From positions 1,116,001 to 1,180,000 of the forward strand of contig JAWZYV010012396.1 of assembly GCA_038373885.1 (NCBI GenBank): a stretch of 64,000 bases of DNA. The letters are read 5' to 3'. The notes under the pieces were generated by a model that was not told the DNA's origin, did no database searches, and was given only the letters and a program-made list of their open reading frames with translations. Shown here piece by piece: positions 11,691-22,591 of the stretch (its first letter is position 1; each line of letters opens with the position of its first letter). This stretch comes from Cheiracanthium punctorium. Lineage: Eukaryota > Arthropoda > Arachnida > Araneae > Cheiracanthiidae. A program made the position numbers and the translations under genes.

Positions 11691-11855
11691 AAAGAAAAAA
11701 AGAGTCACGGACAGAATGACAGAATGACAGGCAGACAAACTCTTTTTGAGGGTCGCATCGGATTCCCGGGTGCTTGAAACGGATAGAAATCGCAAAATTT
11801 TTGAATTCCAAGAAATGTACAGACAAAAGTCTAATTTTATTTATATAGATGGTAC
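11691..11855. repeat. 3' tail following the 155-bp array
   Basis: An AGACAGA/ACAGAATGACAG purine-rich run is followed by GGTCGCATCGGATTCCCGGG and ends in CAAAAGTCTAATTTTATTTA then TATAGAT. Simple repeat plus a TTTATATAGAT-type end after an internal tandem array is a layout I associate with widespread arthropod interspersed repeats. Its class (Helitron-like or a retroposon tail) is unresolved from sequence alone. Confidence 0.55.
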
Positions 11856-13328
11856 AACATTTGTGATACTTTATGTTGGCTTTCATACTTTGTACTTTAG
11901 TTGTTTGTTTCAAATGTAGTAATATTTTTCAGATTTTTATTTTTTTGCTAGTTTGTATGTTTTTATTATTAGACAAGATTTACTAAATTTAACACTTCAT
12001 ATAAATAATAACATATTTTTTTAAAGTAAGGTTTTGCTTCTTATTAAAAAATCGAGAACAAACCAGCTCATGTTTCAATTTTGTGTTTCTAACATTCATA
12101 GAAAAAAATCATCAATTTTGGTTGAAATTTTTAGCGGATAATCTGCTGCCGTGGAATCATAGTATGAAATGTTTTAGACTACATTGTTCGAAAACCATAT
12201 AAATTACGCAAACACTAATTTAGTGCACACTTTAAGAACTGAATGCCTTTCTATATCGTTACATTTCCTTTCTTCAAGCTTTGAATAGCGCTATTCCGCA
12301 TACTGAAGGAAAAAAGAGTAACGTGAAAAACTCCATTATTACTTTCGTTGATTTAGCTGACAGGATTAAGACGTAAAATACTATTAAATTACAAACTCTA
12401 CAGAAATTTGCATACAATTTATTTCTTTAAAACTGAATAACCATGAAAGATAGGGCGTCGTTATTCCTAAAAATTAGCACGATGCTCTATAAGTAATGCT
12501 AAAACTGGATACTACTTTCCAGAAACTAAACAAATTAAAATGCCAATTAAAATTATTATGAAAAAATATTCAAAAATCGCATTAATATTATCTCCCATGC
12601 TTGAGAAATGCATATTGAAAATAAATAGAACACACAGTCTAGACACACTTGAACGGCTGCATACAGGTTACTTCAAAATCTTCTTTTAACAGGAAACTGA
12701 TTCTCCCTCTGTCACTCAAATGATTTTTCTTTTTAAAATCCACCATGACAGAATTCACTAAAAATTTATTGAATGATTTTGTCTCTAGCTTTTCCAAATA
12801 TTAATAAAAGGTGATTACTCCAGCTTCGTACACAGAGCGAAATTTCGTAATTTCGGTACACAGCATGCTATAAGGCTTCTGACGCCTTTTGAAATTGTGT
12901 CTCGATATTTTCCGGGAGCAGTAAAAATATATAAAATTTTTCGACGTGCAGAATTGGCACTGGTAAAATAAAGGAATTTGACGATTTGCATCACCACAAA
13001 CAGAAAATCCAGAATTGCAACCACCACAAACAGAAAATCATCATGAAATTTAGCACTTCCTTCCTGTGGATTTATTTACATAAGAAAGTTAATGGGCTTA
13101 GAGCATTAAAATTTGCATAAATGGGAAAAAAATTTTATATTTTGTAATGAATAAAAATGTTAAATTAATATTTTTATTCATTACAAAAATTAAACTTGTC
13201 TTGATGAATAAAAATATTAAGTAAGACAAGTTTTAAAAATAATAGTTAATTTAGAATAAGCTAAAACGCAAACAATGATTTCATGCTGAATTAAGAAATG
13301 ACTGAGAAATTCAATTGAAACTCTACTG
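11856..13328. repeat. AT-rich; 31-bp direct repeat and a 19-bp-arm hairpin
   Basis: CACCACAAACAGAAAATC occurs twice about 31 bp apart near 12993 and 13024. A perfect inverted repeat (TTTTGTAATGAATAAAAAT at 13140-13158, partner 13170-13188, 11-nt loop) follows. Nothing else was recognised in this stretch. Confidence 0.7.
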
Positions 13329-13467
13329 CAGGGGCGTAGCCAGGGGGGGGGGATATCGGGATATATCCCCCCCCCGAAATTTTTGGATTAGTGATGAAAT
13401 TCCGTCTATTTATACACATATAAGTTCATATCCCCCCCCCCGAAAAATTTTCCTGGCTACGCGCCTG
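13329..13467. mobile_element. hAT MITE with exact 8-bp duplication CTCTACTG (139 bp)
   Basis: The left end CAGGGGCGTAGCCAGGGGG mirrors the right end CCTGGCTACGCGCCTG. Identical CTCTACTG lies at 13321-13328 and 13468-13475. A CAGGGGCGTAGCCAG terminus with an 8-bp duplication is typical of hAT-derived MITEs in many animals. The poly-G/poly-C blocks just inside each end can pair with each other. Confidence 0.92.
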
Positions 13468-13660
13468 CTCTACTGTGTTGTGTTGCATCTTTAAAATATC
13501 ATATTTTAAAATCCACCACAATTTTCATTTACACAACTCAATAAAGAATAATTCCTTTTGACACTCTGAAGCTTTCATTTCACTACTTATAGGGAGAACG
13601 AAATCTATTCATGCTTTTGTAAGAATTTAATTTTTTGATGAAGAATAGACTTTTTCAATA

Positions 13661-13823
13661 TTGCCGTATCAGCCCGAATATAACGCGACCCCGAAATTTT
13701 TCATCAAGATAATTAGAAAAATCCTATATTTAGGCCTCGAAATTTAGCACGAGTCAGGTTCTTAAATGATCAGGGAAATTATCAGTTAAAAAATACCGCG
13801 TTATATTCGGGGTAATACGGTAG
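13661..13823. mobile_element. TA-flanked MITE (163 bp)
   Basis: The left end TTGCCGTATCAGCCCGAATA and the reverse complement of the right end CTACCGTATTACCCCGAATA both continue TAACGCG, giving ~27-bp imperfect inverted repeats. TA flanks both sides (13659-13660 and 13824-13825). TA duplication suggests the Tc1/mariner/pogo group. No coding capacity. Confidence 0.8.
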
Positions 13824-13825
13824 TA

Positions 13826-15667
13826 TATTAAAATGCAGCATGTAATGACTATTTATTTTCTTACGATAATAAGAAAATCATTTATTTTTTTATCTCTAAG
13901 TCATATTTACGTGCTTCGCGTTCAAAATCCGCAAAAATAGGTTTTTGCGGATTTTGAAACCTATCATAAAGAACAAAACTGATTTGTGAATTAGTAGGTT
14001 GATTTTTATGATAGGCATATTTTGTAGATTGGGATATCTGGCCTTGATTTTCACACATTCCCAGTAAAAGAAAAGAATGCAATTAATTCCAGAAATTTTT
14101 GAGGCATAGTACATTTTTAATGAATTTAAGAAAGAAAATGAAGATTCACGCAACGATATTTTATCCCACCGTTACTTTAGAAAATTTTGAATACTTGTAA
14201 GTCCATTAGGCATAAATATTCGAGAAACATATACGTTACTGAACCTGCCCATTTATAAAACCGTCTTCTCACATTCCAACATGATTACAAGTTCCGAAAA
14301 ACTTCAACGCCATAAGCTTTCTGAACTCATATTTCACATCCAAAAAACTTTTTCTCGCGCGAAAATATACACCTCAGCCCGAGTTAAAATAAAAAAATAA
14401 AATGTGGACTCTAACTCTCATTTACCTTATCTCTTGTAACTCGCGCGAGCTAACATTTTTGGGGGTAACTCGCTTCCATCATAAAAGTCCCCTCCCACAC
14501 CACGGAATACATATAGATATACATATTCATGGGCATCTGCATTGACAAGCAACTTTTTCCAACGAACGTCTTTAAAGTTTTGCGTCGAGAATATCTGGTT
14601 TGATCCCGAAAACATCAGAAAGACATAAAAAACTCCGGGGAGAAAAGGTTTGGGGAGGAGGGGAGAAAAGATTTCTTATTTCCACCATCGATTTGCGCAT
14701 TTGGACTACCATCACTACCATTTATTTCACCTGTGTGTTTTTCTTTTTCCCGTTTTGAGGATTTTTTTTTTTATCTCCTTTGCCTTGGACAAATATAGAC
14801 ATCGCCCTGGCCCCTTTTGCACTCCTTGATAGTCCTGATCATTTATCTCCTCGGAATCTTTCTTTTTTTTTTTTTTCTTTTGAGTATCTTTATGTTTGAG
14901 CGATGCGTTATTTTTTTTTTTTTTTCCTTTTTTACTTGCACTGTTGGGTTTGGGATTTTGGATCGTAGCGGACTCGTATTGATGGTTAAGGGGAGAGGAT
15001 ATGCAGTTGTTTACATTTATGTATGTAAAAAGAAAAAAGAAAAATTGCTGTTGAATAATCGACACAAGTTTTAATTTAAGAGATGCGGTTTTAGTTTCTG
15101 TTTGGACGATGCGGTTTCCAATTTCAAATGAAATTGTTTAACTCTTTGTATCACCGTTTTGTAGATCTGAAACATACCAATTAAAGCTGTATCAATTAAG
15201 CATAGTACATTAAAAAATATTTAAATTACTGCTTCTACTATAATAACATAGCATAAAATGATCAGAAAAAATCTAAAAGTTTATGATAATTAAAATTATA
15301 ACACGAATCTGTATTTTGTTCTTCAGCAGTCACACTTTTGGTTATTGCAAAACTTATAGTGTTTTTTCGTAGGGAAACCTTAGACTGTTAATGATTTTTT
15401 TTTAACAAGTTCTCAGCTTAAACTGTTCGCAAGCAATTCCGTAATACTTTGGTATACTACACATGTGTTTTCAAGTAATACAAAATAAAAATAGCAGCTT
15501 TATCGAGCTCTCCAGGCAACACGTATTGCTCAATAAAAATTTACAGGAATTACGAAAGTAGAAAAAAAAATTCAATATGTGTATAATCTGTTTCTGGATA
15601 TCGCAGCAAAATATTTTTTAAATTTAAGTTGTTGAGATATAAAGGGTTAGATTAAAAGAAAAAGCTA
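13826..15667. other. No gene recognised; poly-T tracts and a GC-richer patch
   Basis: 14410-14830 is somewhat GC-richer (AACTCGCGCGAGCTAAC near 14436), followed by several poly-T tracts at 14761-14930. The 112-codon and 85-codon ORFs on opposite strands over 14727-15074 translate these homopolymers and do not look like proteins. 15075-15667 is plain AT-rich sequence. Confidence 0.45.
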
Positions 15668-15961
15668 CACTGTTAAAAAGATCTGTCAAATTTACAGAAA
15701 AAAACTGACAAACTATTTCCGATTTTTTTTACAGAAGTCTTCCGTAAATTTTAGAGATTCCGAGTTTATTTTACAGACTTTCCCGTATACGAAAAAAAAA
15801 TACCTTTTATACCTAAAAAAATACCGTTTGTACCGTAAAAAATATATTTTACAGAAGACTTTTGTAAACTGTATTTTACAGAGGTCTGTAAAATATACGG
15901 AAATAAACTGGCTTCTTGGCTGAAATTTTTTTTCTGTCAGTTTAATAGACTTTTTTCAGTG
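15668..15961. mobile_element. CACTG-ended MITE, copy 2 (294 bp)
   Basis: It starts CACTGTTAAAAAGATCTGTC and ends GACTTTTTTCAGTG. It shares with copy 1 (5875-6118) the blocks TCTGTCAAATTTA, GAGTTTATTTTA and CTGTCAGTTTAATAGAC. Internally, phrases such as TTTTACAGA, CTGTAAA and CCGTAAA recur several times, so this copy is longer. The flanks (GCTA / TTTA) do not give a clean duplication. Confidence 0.75.
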
Positions 15962-16183
15962 TTTATATTCCAAAAATATTTGTATCATATTTCTCTTTTT
16001 CCAATTTTTTTTTTCGTTCTCTATCCTCAGACATTTTTAACCACCGTCGATATCTTTTCTCACCCACTGATAATTCTGATTGCCAATTAATTTTATTTTA
16101 TCCTGGGTATATGTTTAGGATGTTTTAATGCACGTTTAAGAAAATTATTATTGCTATTAATTTCCTTGCTTAAAATTGAAATT

Positions 16184-16409
16184 GCCGCCTGGATTGTGCA
16201 GTGGTTAGGGAACCATTCTACCATAACACGGGTACGGGATTGATTCCAGGCTCGGGCTTGGGTGTCATTTTGCCTGTCCCTTCATAGGAGACAGAGTTGT
16301 TCCATATATTAGGTGCCTCCATAATATAAAGACCAGTAATTCCGGCCCTTGGAAGTGGCCAATGCCAATAAACGACAAGTACCGCCATTGGGGATAAAAA
16401 AAAAAAAGC
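16184..16409 (+). mobile_element. tRNA-derived SINE with poly-A tail
   Basis: The head carries an A-box-like TTGTGCAGTGGTTAGGG and a B-box-like GGGATTGATTCC about 45 bp downstream, as expected for an internal RNA polymerase III promoter. A ~150-bp non-tRNA body ends in GGGGATA and a 12-nt A run. Exact 8-bp direct repeats TTGAAATT (16176-16183 and 16410-16417) flank it, consistent with LINE-mediated integration. Its mobilising LINE is not identifiable here. Confidence 0.85.
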
Positions 16410-16726
16410 TTGAAATTTCGGATCCTCGCAGTAAGTATTGAAAGCTATACAATATTTTACAGATTCTGAGGATTGAGATGAGCTTCATTAGACTAATGTT
16501 AAGCTAAAAACGGAAGCCTTGGGAGCCCTCCAGAGTTAATACATGCTCCTGAAATTTGGGTACTCACCTCAAAGGGAGAGTATATATATTTTTGTTTACA
16601 TTTATCAAATATTCTTTTTGTGTGATGGTTAGTTGTTAATTTTAATTTGAGATATTTAAATTTTTATTTGTGTTGACAACTATCGAAATTTTAAGGTAAT
16701 TAATATGAAGAATGTTACGCTTGAAT

Positions 16727-16756
16727 AAACATACAGATATACATACATACATACAT

Positions 16757-16801
<45 letters not shown>
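16727..16801. repeat. Compound microsatellite (ACAT)n(AT)n
   Basis: ATACATAC repeats run into about 21 uninterrupted AT units. The 63-codon ORF across it is an artefact of the repeat. Confidence 0.95.
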
Positions 16802-16804
<3 letters not shown>

Positions 16805-19458
16805 TGTATTGTCTTAATCAAGTGTTGTTTACTCTTTAATGAAATTTTTAGGTTGCCTGTGTGTAAGGATTGTAAAGCTGTTTTGTTTAGCGTCTATTTT
16901 TGAGCTCTAAATTCATTTTCGGGTTTTCGAGATTTGTTCATTATTACTTTAAAAATATTCAACTCGAATTGCACGTATCTAATTGATACTGAATACTTCT
17001 GTATTTTTACTTTTCAACAAGCATCAGTATTGCAGTTGATAAGTAAAGTAATAATTATAATAACAGCTAAAGAAATATCACGCTAACAATTTCATTGCTC
17101 TTGCGTCCTTTTATTCTTTATAAGAGAACATTTACTCAGTTATATTAAAAAGTACGAGAATGGAATTTTGAAAAATGTTTTAAATCTAAAAATTTAAAAC
17201 ATTTCATCATTAGATCTAAAGAGAAGCTGAAAATTAGACTAGATACAGTTTAGAGCTTTAGCAGAGAAATCATTCTAAAAACTTTTTTATCGCGTAATTT
17301 CATTGTTAAACAATTGATCTACGTATTGGAAGATCCCCTTTTGATGCCAATATGATGATCAGAGAAAGAGTTTTAACATTTAAGTTTATTTTATTCAAAG
17401 GCGGAGAAAAAAAAAAGAATTCAATTCATAAAAACACTCAGTAGAGATTTGCAGTCCAGAATAAAATGTGTCAAAAGTAAAAGCACTCAAAATTTCAAAG
17501 TTTTAAAAATTAAATACATAAAGTTTATTGTTAAAAAGACATAACATCAGTTCAAATTTCATGCCGTCACTCATGACAGTTTCGGGCACTATAAAGAAGC
17601 CGCATTTTTAAGGGGTACGAGACGAGAAAAAAGTTCATCTCTCTCGTCCCAGATACACGACTAATACTTAAAAATTTATACACTAAAATCAATTTTTATT
17701 AGTCCTTGTATTATTGTATATCTATTGAAGTCATAATCTTCAAAAGAAGCAAACCTACTCCATTTGTCATTTATCTAACGCTTCAAGTAATCAGATCACT
17801 TCGTCCACCTTTTAATTTTCTTCTCTGCACATAATGAAGACAGGAAGTTTATCAACATACTCCCCTAATTAGTTTTAGTTTTACCGAATTTCGTTGTAAG
17901 CCAACATAACTATTCAAAGCCCAAGAAATAAAGGTAAAAGCTGTGTAACGACATTTTCGGAACCCAGAACTCTGATAACTGGCTAATTAAAGAAGCTCGC
18001 AGCTACTTGGATTAATTAGGTTTAAACATAAAGCTCATAAATTGCAGGTCTTATTGTAGCATTCACCGTTATGATTCAATTTGATGGTACAAATTAGCTG
18101 AGAAAATCAAAACCCCATATATACTTCCAGTTTGTGGGCTGAGTAAAATTAATTTAACTCTGGAATCATTATTCACGGGATTCTGAAACATCTGTGACAT
18201 TATATTGCTTTGCTTCCAGAAGGAAAATGCACGCATCTAAAGAAATCTCACTGGATTTATTAGAAACTGAAGGACAAGTTTTAATCAGCAAATTTTCATT
18301 TTACCTAAAGAAATAATGAGTTACGATTAAATTCGAGTAATAATTATTAAGTTTTGAACTCAGTTATTAAAAATATAACACTACACTTAGAAAGAAATAA
18401 CTTTCAAATGTAACAGATACTGATTTTTAAAATAAAAACAATGCCCAAACAAAAAAAAAAAAAAAAGCTTTATTGAATAAGAACCAGTAATATAGAGATT
18501 CAACAGCTCATTTTCGCCAGAACAGCCATGAAAATTGTAGCCGTCAAGTCGTCAGACATTCAATAGCAAAATTTTTCCATAGATGACTATACATCTTACG
18601 GAAGTTTGGAAGTTAGTTTTTGATATATGTGGCATCTCTGCCAAAGTAACTCACATGATCATTTTCTCCCAGGAGTTTTTAATAAGATATGATAAAATTT
18701 AAAACCGTCTTATCGAACTACACCTATACATACTTTGACAACTGAAAATGAAGACTTTAAAAAAATATTAATAAATAATCATATTTCTCTATTAAGTTGT
18801 CTAATGATAAAGCATGTACTTTCAAAAGATTATTATATTTATTTTTGCGATGTTTCATACAATTTAGGAAGGTGAGGGAAATTTCCACAACATCACAAAA
18901 ATATGACATTATAACATAAAAAAAATCACATTTTAAGAAGGCACTTTACAGCGGAACTTTTTACAGTGGCGTATACGCAAGAATAGCTTTCTCAAATGAA
19001 ATCATAATGTTTATAATTTTTCATTGCGAACATTTTGTCTCTTAGATTACTTATATTATAATTTTCGCTGATTTTTAATAAGAAGAAAGAATAATATTTT
19101 AAAATAAAATTATTGATTAATATTTAAAAACTGATTCTTAACATCATTTAAGTTGCAATCTGTGGCGAATTATTTTTTTTTAAATATAAGATTTTTAAAG
19201 GCTTTTAGAAGAACATATGAGGCACGAAAGGTGTTAAAGTTAGAACTTCTCCCAAAAAAGGATTAGTTTAGAATATTTTAGCCAATTTCTGATTATGAAA
19301 GAGCTTCAAATTACATACCTCTTTTTTTTCACTTCAAAACTATCATTTAATATTTAACTTATCCCTATGTAATCATATTTAATTTATTTACATATACATT
19401 TCTTTATTTTTTACCTAATTTATTTATTTTCTATATGTATTTGAAATGTCATTAATAT
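16802..19458. other. No gene recognised
   Basis: AT-rich sequence. A short hairpin (AATGTTTTAAAT with ATTTAAAACATT, about 17173-17202) and a weak GGGTACGAGACGAG/CTCTCGTCCC pairing near 17614-17651 are visible, along with small A runs near 18450. No ORF of note. Confidence 0.5.
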
Positions 19459-19500
19459 ACTAGCTGCGTATCCGTTCTTCGTACGGATTGAATCAAATGT
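19459..19500 (+). repeat. Dispersed-repeat head (CTAGCTGCGTATCCG)
   Basis: TACTAGCTGCGTATCCGTTC followed by TTCGTACGGATTGAATC matches the kind of CTAGCTG...CCCG...CGGG head often seen on arthropod interspersed repeats, recalled from general familiarity rather than a search. GTATCCGTTCTTCGTACGGAT can form a short hairpin. A tail of similar type lies at 21600-21812, but I cannot prove that they belong to one element. Confidence 0.45.
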
Positions 19501-20354
19501 TTTTTTTTACTCATGCTAGTGAAATTAGTTCCATTTTTAGGAAATTTCAAAATACGAAGAATTCTTTACTCGTGACATAAGCTTTTGCTAGCAGATACTG
19601 TAAAGAAGTGAATTAGTTAGGCTGTTTAAATTATTAAGACAGCGTTGTGACGCATGAAAATCCAGGTTCGATACACTTAGTTGCAATATAATAAAAAGAC
19701 ATTAAATACTAAAAACTATTTTATTAAAAAGATGCTATTAAAATATAAACTTAGAAAGGGGGTCTTCCTTCCCCTCCCGGAATTTCAATTTTTTAAATAA
19801 AATAAAGTATTTTTGTGAAAAATCCTGCCTTTTCCAATGTTTGCATCTCCACCTCTCAACTTTTATTTTTTTTTCTGTCCATTACTGCCACTTAAACTGA
19901 CAAATTCAACAATAAAATGAGAGGTAAGCTAATGTTTAACGTTCTTAGTTTAGGAAAATAAAAATACATATTATGAAAAAAATAAACATTATTTTAGAGG
20001 AGATTTTTAAATTCTTAAAGCTACTGCAGCTATTTTACACTTTTTCCTTCGAATGTCTGGCAACATACTTTTCAATTTACCCGAAGCTGCACATGCGCAC
20101 TCTACTGTTACTCATAGCAAATGCAACGAACTTTTGACCTCCTACATGATACACGTCCTTTAATTTTAATCCATTCTTTCTTTAACAGCAAAATTTTTCA
20201 CTACTGTCTTTGCTATGGAAACCGGGGAGCATTAAGTTCGAAATGTTGTTTAAAATTTTTAGAAAGGCTCCTAATTAATATTTTTTAAGTTGTTTATCTT
20301 TGAATGAAATCCTAAATGTGCGATTTATTACTTGACAAAAGTATAAATAAAAGA
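19501..20354. other. No gene recognised
   Basis: AT-rich sequence without ORFs. CACATGCGCACTC near 20092 resembles an NRF1-type site, but no promoter context supports it. Confidence 0.4.
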
Positions 20355-20361
20355 GAAGTGT

Positions 20362-20765
20362 ATCGCTGTGGTCTGGGCGCTAAGCTCCGTTCCCATTAGA
20401 ACACGGGAAGTGAAGCAGCATCCTGCTTGGCCAGTGCTGGGGAGAGTCAACTTCCTCTCGGCTCGACTACTGTGGGACCGTGTACGCTAATGGAAGCTGG
20501 TGCAAGTAAAATCTGCCGTAACTCCAATGTCCTTCAAGTTCTTAAACGATACCTCTGGGGATGTCGATTTCAGGGGGTTGGTCCCTCCTCTGGAGTCGGT
20601 TCAAAATTAGGGGACCACGGGCTAAATCGTACTTCCTCCCACTGGGGCCCTAAAAATGGAAGGCGCACCCCCCTCTGCCCATTGCCTCCCTTCTGGGGGA
20701 TATGGCACCGCCGTTTGCGGTGGTCAGGTGACATCAGAAACAACAACAGGATGCGAGAGTGAAAA
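20362..20765 (+). mobile_element. 5S-rRNA-derived SINE (SINE3-like), probable
   Basis: The first ~75 bp resemble the internal part of 5S rRNA: AGAACACGGGAAGTGAAGC, AGCATC and then GGCCAGTGCTGGGGA correspond to the GAAGTTAAGCAGCATC and GGTCAGTACTTGGATGGG regions of 5S genes, which include the type 1 polymerase III promoter. The remaining ~320 bp is GC-rich, unlike 5S, and has no poly-A tail. A 111-codon ORF at 20427-20762 is open because the region is GC-rich and resembles no protein. It is too diverged and long to be a functional 5S gene. Confidence 0.55.
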
Positions 20766-20839
20766 TCCGATAATGATACGTAATCCTAAATATTAATAAA
20801 TGATTATACTCCTCCAATTGATCTGCGGATAATCTGCGG

Positions 20840-20992
20840 AATGGACAATATCGTTGTGACGTCATTTTTCAGCCAACACGTGACCCTCAACCAATCAACT
20901 TCAATAAAAGATTCCTCCTTTAATCTGATTGGTACATATTGATATTTCCATCGACATCTGATTGAAATAGCTTCGTATCGATATTGTCCATT
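20840..20992. repeat. Inverted-repeat-bounded block (ATGGACAATATCG)
   Basis: AATGGACAATATCG at 20840-20853 is mirrored by CGATATTGTCCATT at 20979-20992. The interior has several ATTGG/CCAAT motifs, a TGACGTCA and an ACACGTGA. It may be a small MITE with AT-rich flanks or a CCAAT-rich regulatory block. No target duplication is clear. Confidence 0.5.
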
Positions 20993-21589
20993 ATTTCGTG
21001 TGTGGCGTATTTTTCGCTTGGGATAGTCTGTTATTCTGATTGAATTCCGGAAGGTATTTGAAACTCGTTACATCAAAATGACGTAGATCGTATCTCACTT
21101 TCGAAAGCTACGGAATCTTGTTTAGAAGTAATTTTATTTATTTTTTCAACGGACAAATTTATTTATTGTTACTGTTTCCAAGAAAACCAAACGGCAAGAT
21201 ATGATAGCGAAATTTTTAAGCAGCTGCTATTGAATTAAAAATCTTTCTTTATTTAAAAATTCTTAAAAAATTCTCCAAATTTATATTTTCCTCCGGTTTT
21301 AATTTTAAAAGAGGGCGAAGTGCATGCTCCGTCATTTGACAAAATATCAAAAAGTTATGATGGATAGAATTCAAGATGCAAAAGTTTTAAAATTATTTAC
21401 TAAAATTATCGTCAAAAGTATTTTTTTTAATTCCTCAAAATCTGTAAATTTTATGACACAGTCAGAACAAACGGTTTTTAAAAGAAAATTTTCTCCTCTA
21501 TCCGATGATGCTGATATCGTTTTACTGCGAGTGTAATTGCCAACTTTATTACTTATTATGCGAGAAAAAAATGCCAAAAATCGCATAAA

Positions 21590-21812
21590 ATATAAAATAA
21601 AACATTTTTGATTCGAATTTCGAAAAATTATTCCCAGGTGTGTTAGGACATGTCCTAGTGAAGTCGTAAAGAAAATTTGGTAGGTCTGCGACCACCCGTC
21701 TCTGCGTATGCGATCCAAAGGCACACGCATAAGATCGGAGGTCACACACCTACCCACATACCCAGCCAGTTACAAACTTTGTTTACTCTCGGATTTTGTT
21801 ATATAAGATGAT
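21590..21812 (+). repeat. Dispersed-repeat tail, copy 1
   Basis: AATTTGGTAGGTCTGCGACC and TTCGAATTTCGAAAAAT followed by AGGTGTGT recur in the same order at 63245-63340 (AATTTGGTAGGTCTACGATC). The block then passes through a CACACACCTACCCACATACC stretch to TTGTTATATAAGATG. Order, simple repeat and AT-rich end resemble the tails at 11.7 and 63.2 kb. Confidence 0.65.
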
Positions 21813-22170
21813 AACCAGATTATTATTTTTGTTGAAGCACATAAAAATTCTCAAAAAATATTAACACAATTAAACAAGCAAACAAAAAAATGAATGGGGA
21901 ATACTTGGGGAAATGCTTTTAAACTAATTTAAGATTCCTCTTTCAATGCTTTGTTCTTTCACGTTTGAAGTCATTAGCGCACCTTGTTTGCGAGCAATAG
22001 GTTCGAGTTCAATACCGGCACAGAACTTCAATATCGTTCGTTTATCCCATCAGAGGAAATGATATTGGTCTTCTAATAAAAATTACAGTGGTGAAGTAGT
22101 TGGCAGTTTTCATCGTAATAGAGGACAATGCCTAATGAACGTGACCACCGATCAAAAAGAACTTTAAATA

Positions 22171-22591
22171 CAGTAGACCTCCCTATAAAACAAGTTCATA
22201 TAAGACGGACTCGTATAACATGGATACTATAGGATACTACCTTCAGGAACGGCCTACCTATTTGGTTTAAAGCCTGTTTTAGTTCCTGAAGTGTCCTACT
22301 GTCCTGCTGAACCCTAGCTCTAGGCTCAGGTCCAGCAAGCAGCGGACATAACATGGTGTCATAACATAACATCGTATAACATGGCGTAAAAATTGCGACC
22401 TTTTACGTATAACACGCTAAAAAGGCTCGTATAACACGGTAAACGAAGGAGACAGATGTTTTTGTATTGCCTGTTGCCACAGTGTGTACACAGTTAATGC
22501 TGTTCATGTGTTTGCGTAATCCAAGTGTTTCTTACAACGTAGACTCATATAGCACGGAACGTATCTACCATGTTACAGAGGGGATCTACTA
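22171..22591. mobile_element. pogo/Tigger-like non-autonomous element (421 bp)
   Basis: The left end CAGTAGACCTCCCTATAAAA and the reverse complement of the right end TAGTAGATCCCCTCTGTAAC are flanked by TA. The CAGTAGAC start is typical of pogo/Tigger elements. Subterminal TATAACAYGG motifs (GTATAACATGG, GTATAACACGG, ATATAGCACGG) recur many times, as expected for transposase-binding repeats. It encodes no transposase. A related left end lies at 61576. Confidence 0.75.

Noticed and set aside
14727..15074. 112-codon minus and 85-codon plus ORFs
   Set aside because: Both translate poly-T/poly-A tracts into Lys or Phe runs and overlap on opposite strands; no protein-like composition.
16184..16260. 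True tRNA gene
   Set aside because: A and B boxes are present, but the clover-leaf is not completed, and the sequence continues into a SINE body with a poly-A tail.
20375..20450. Functional 5S rRNA gene
   Set aside because: Only the internal promoter-like part is recognisable; the 5' and 3' stems of 5S and a terminator are absent.
20427..20762. 111-codon ORF
   Set aside because: It lies wholly in the 5S-SINE-like GC-rich repeat, with no recognisable domain; open by composition.
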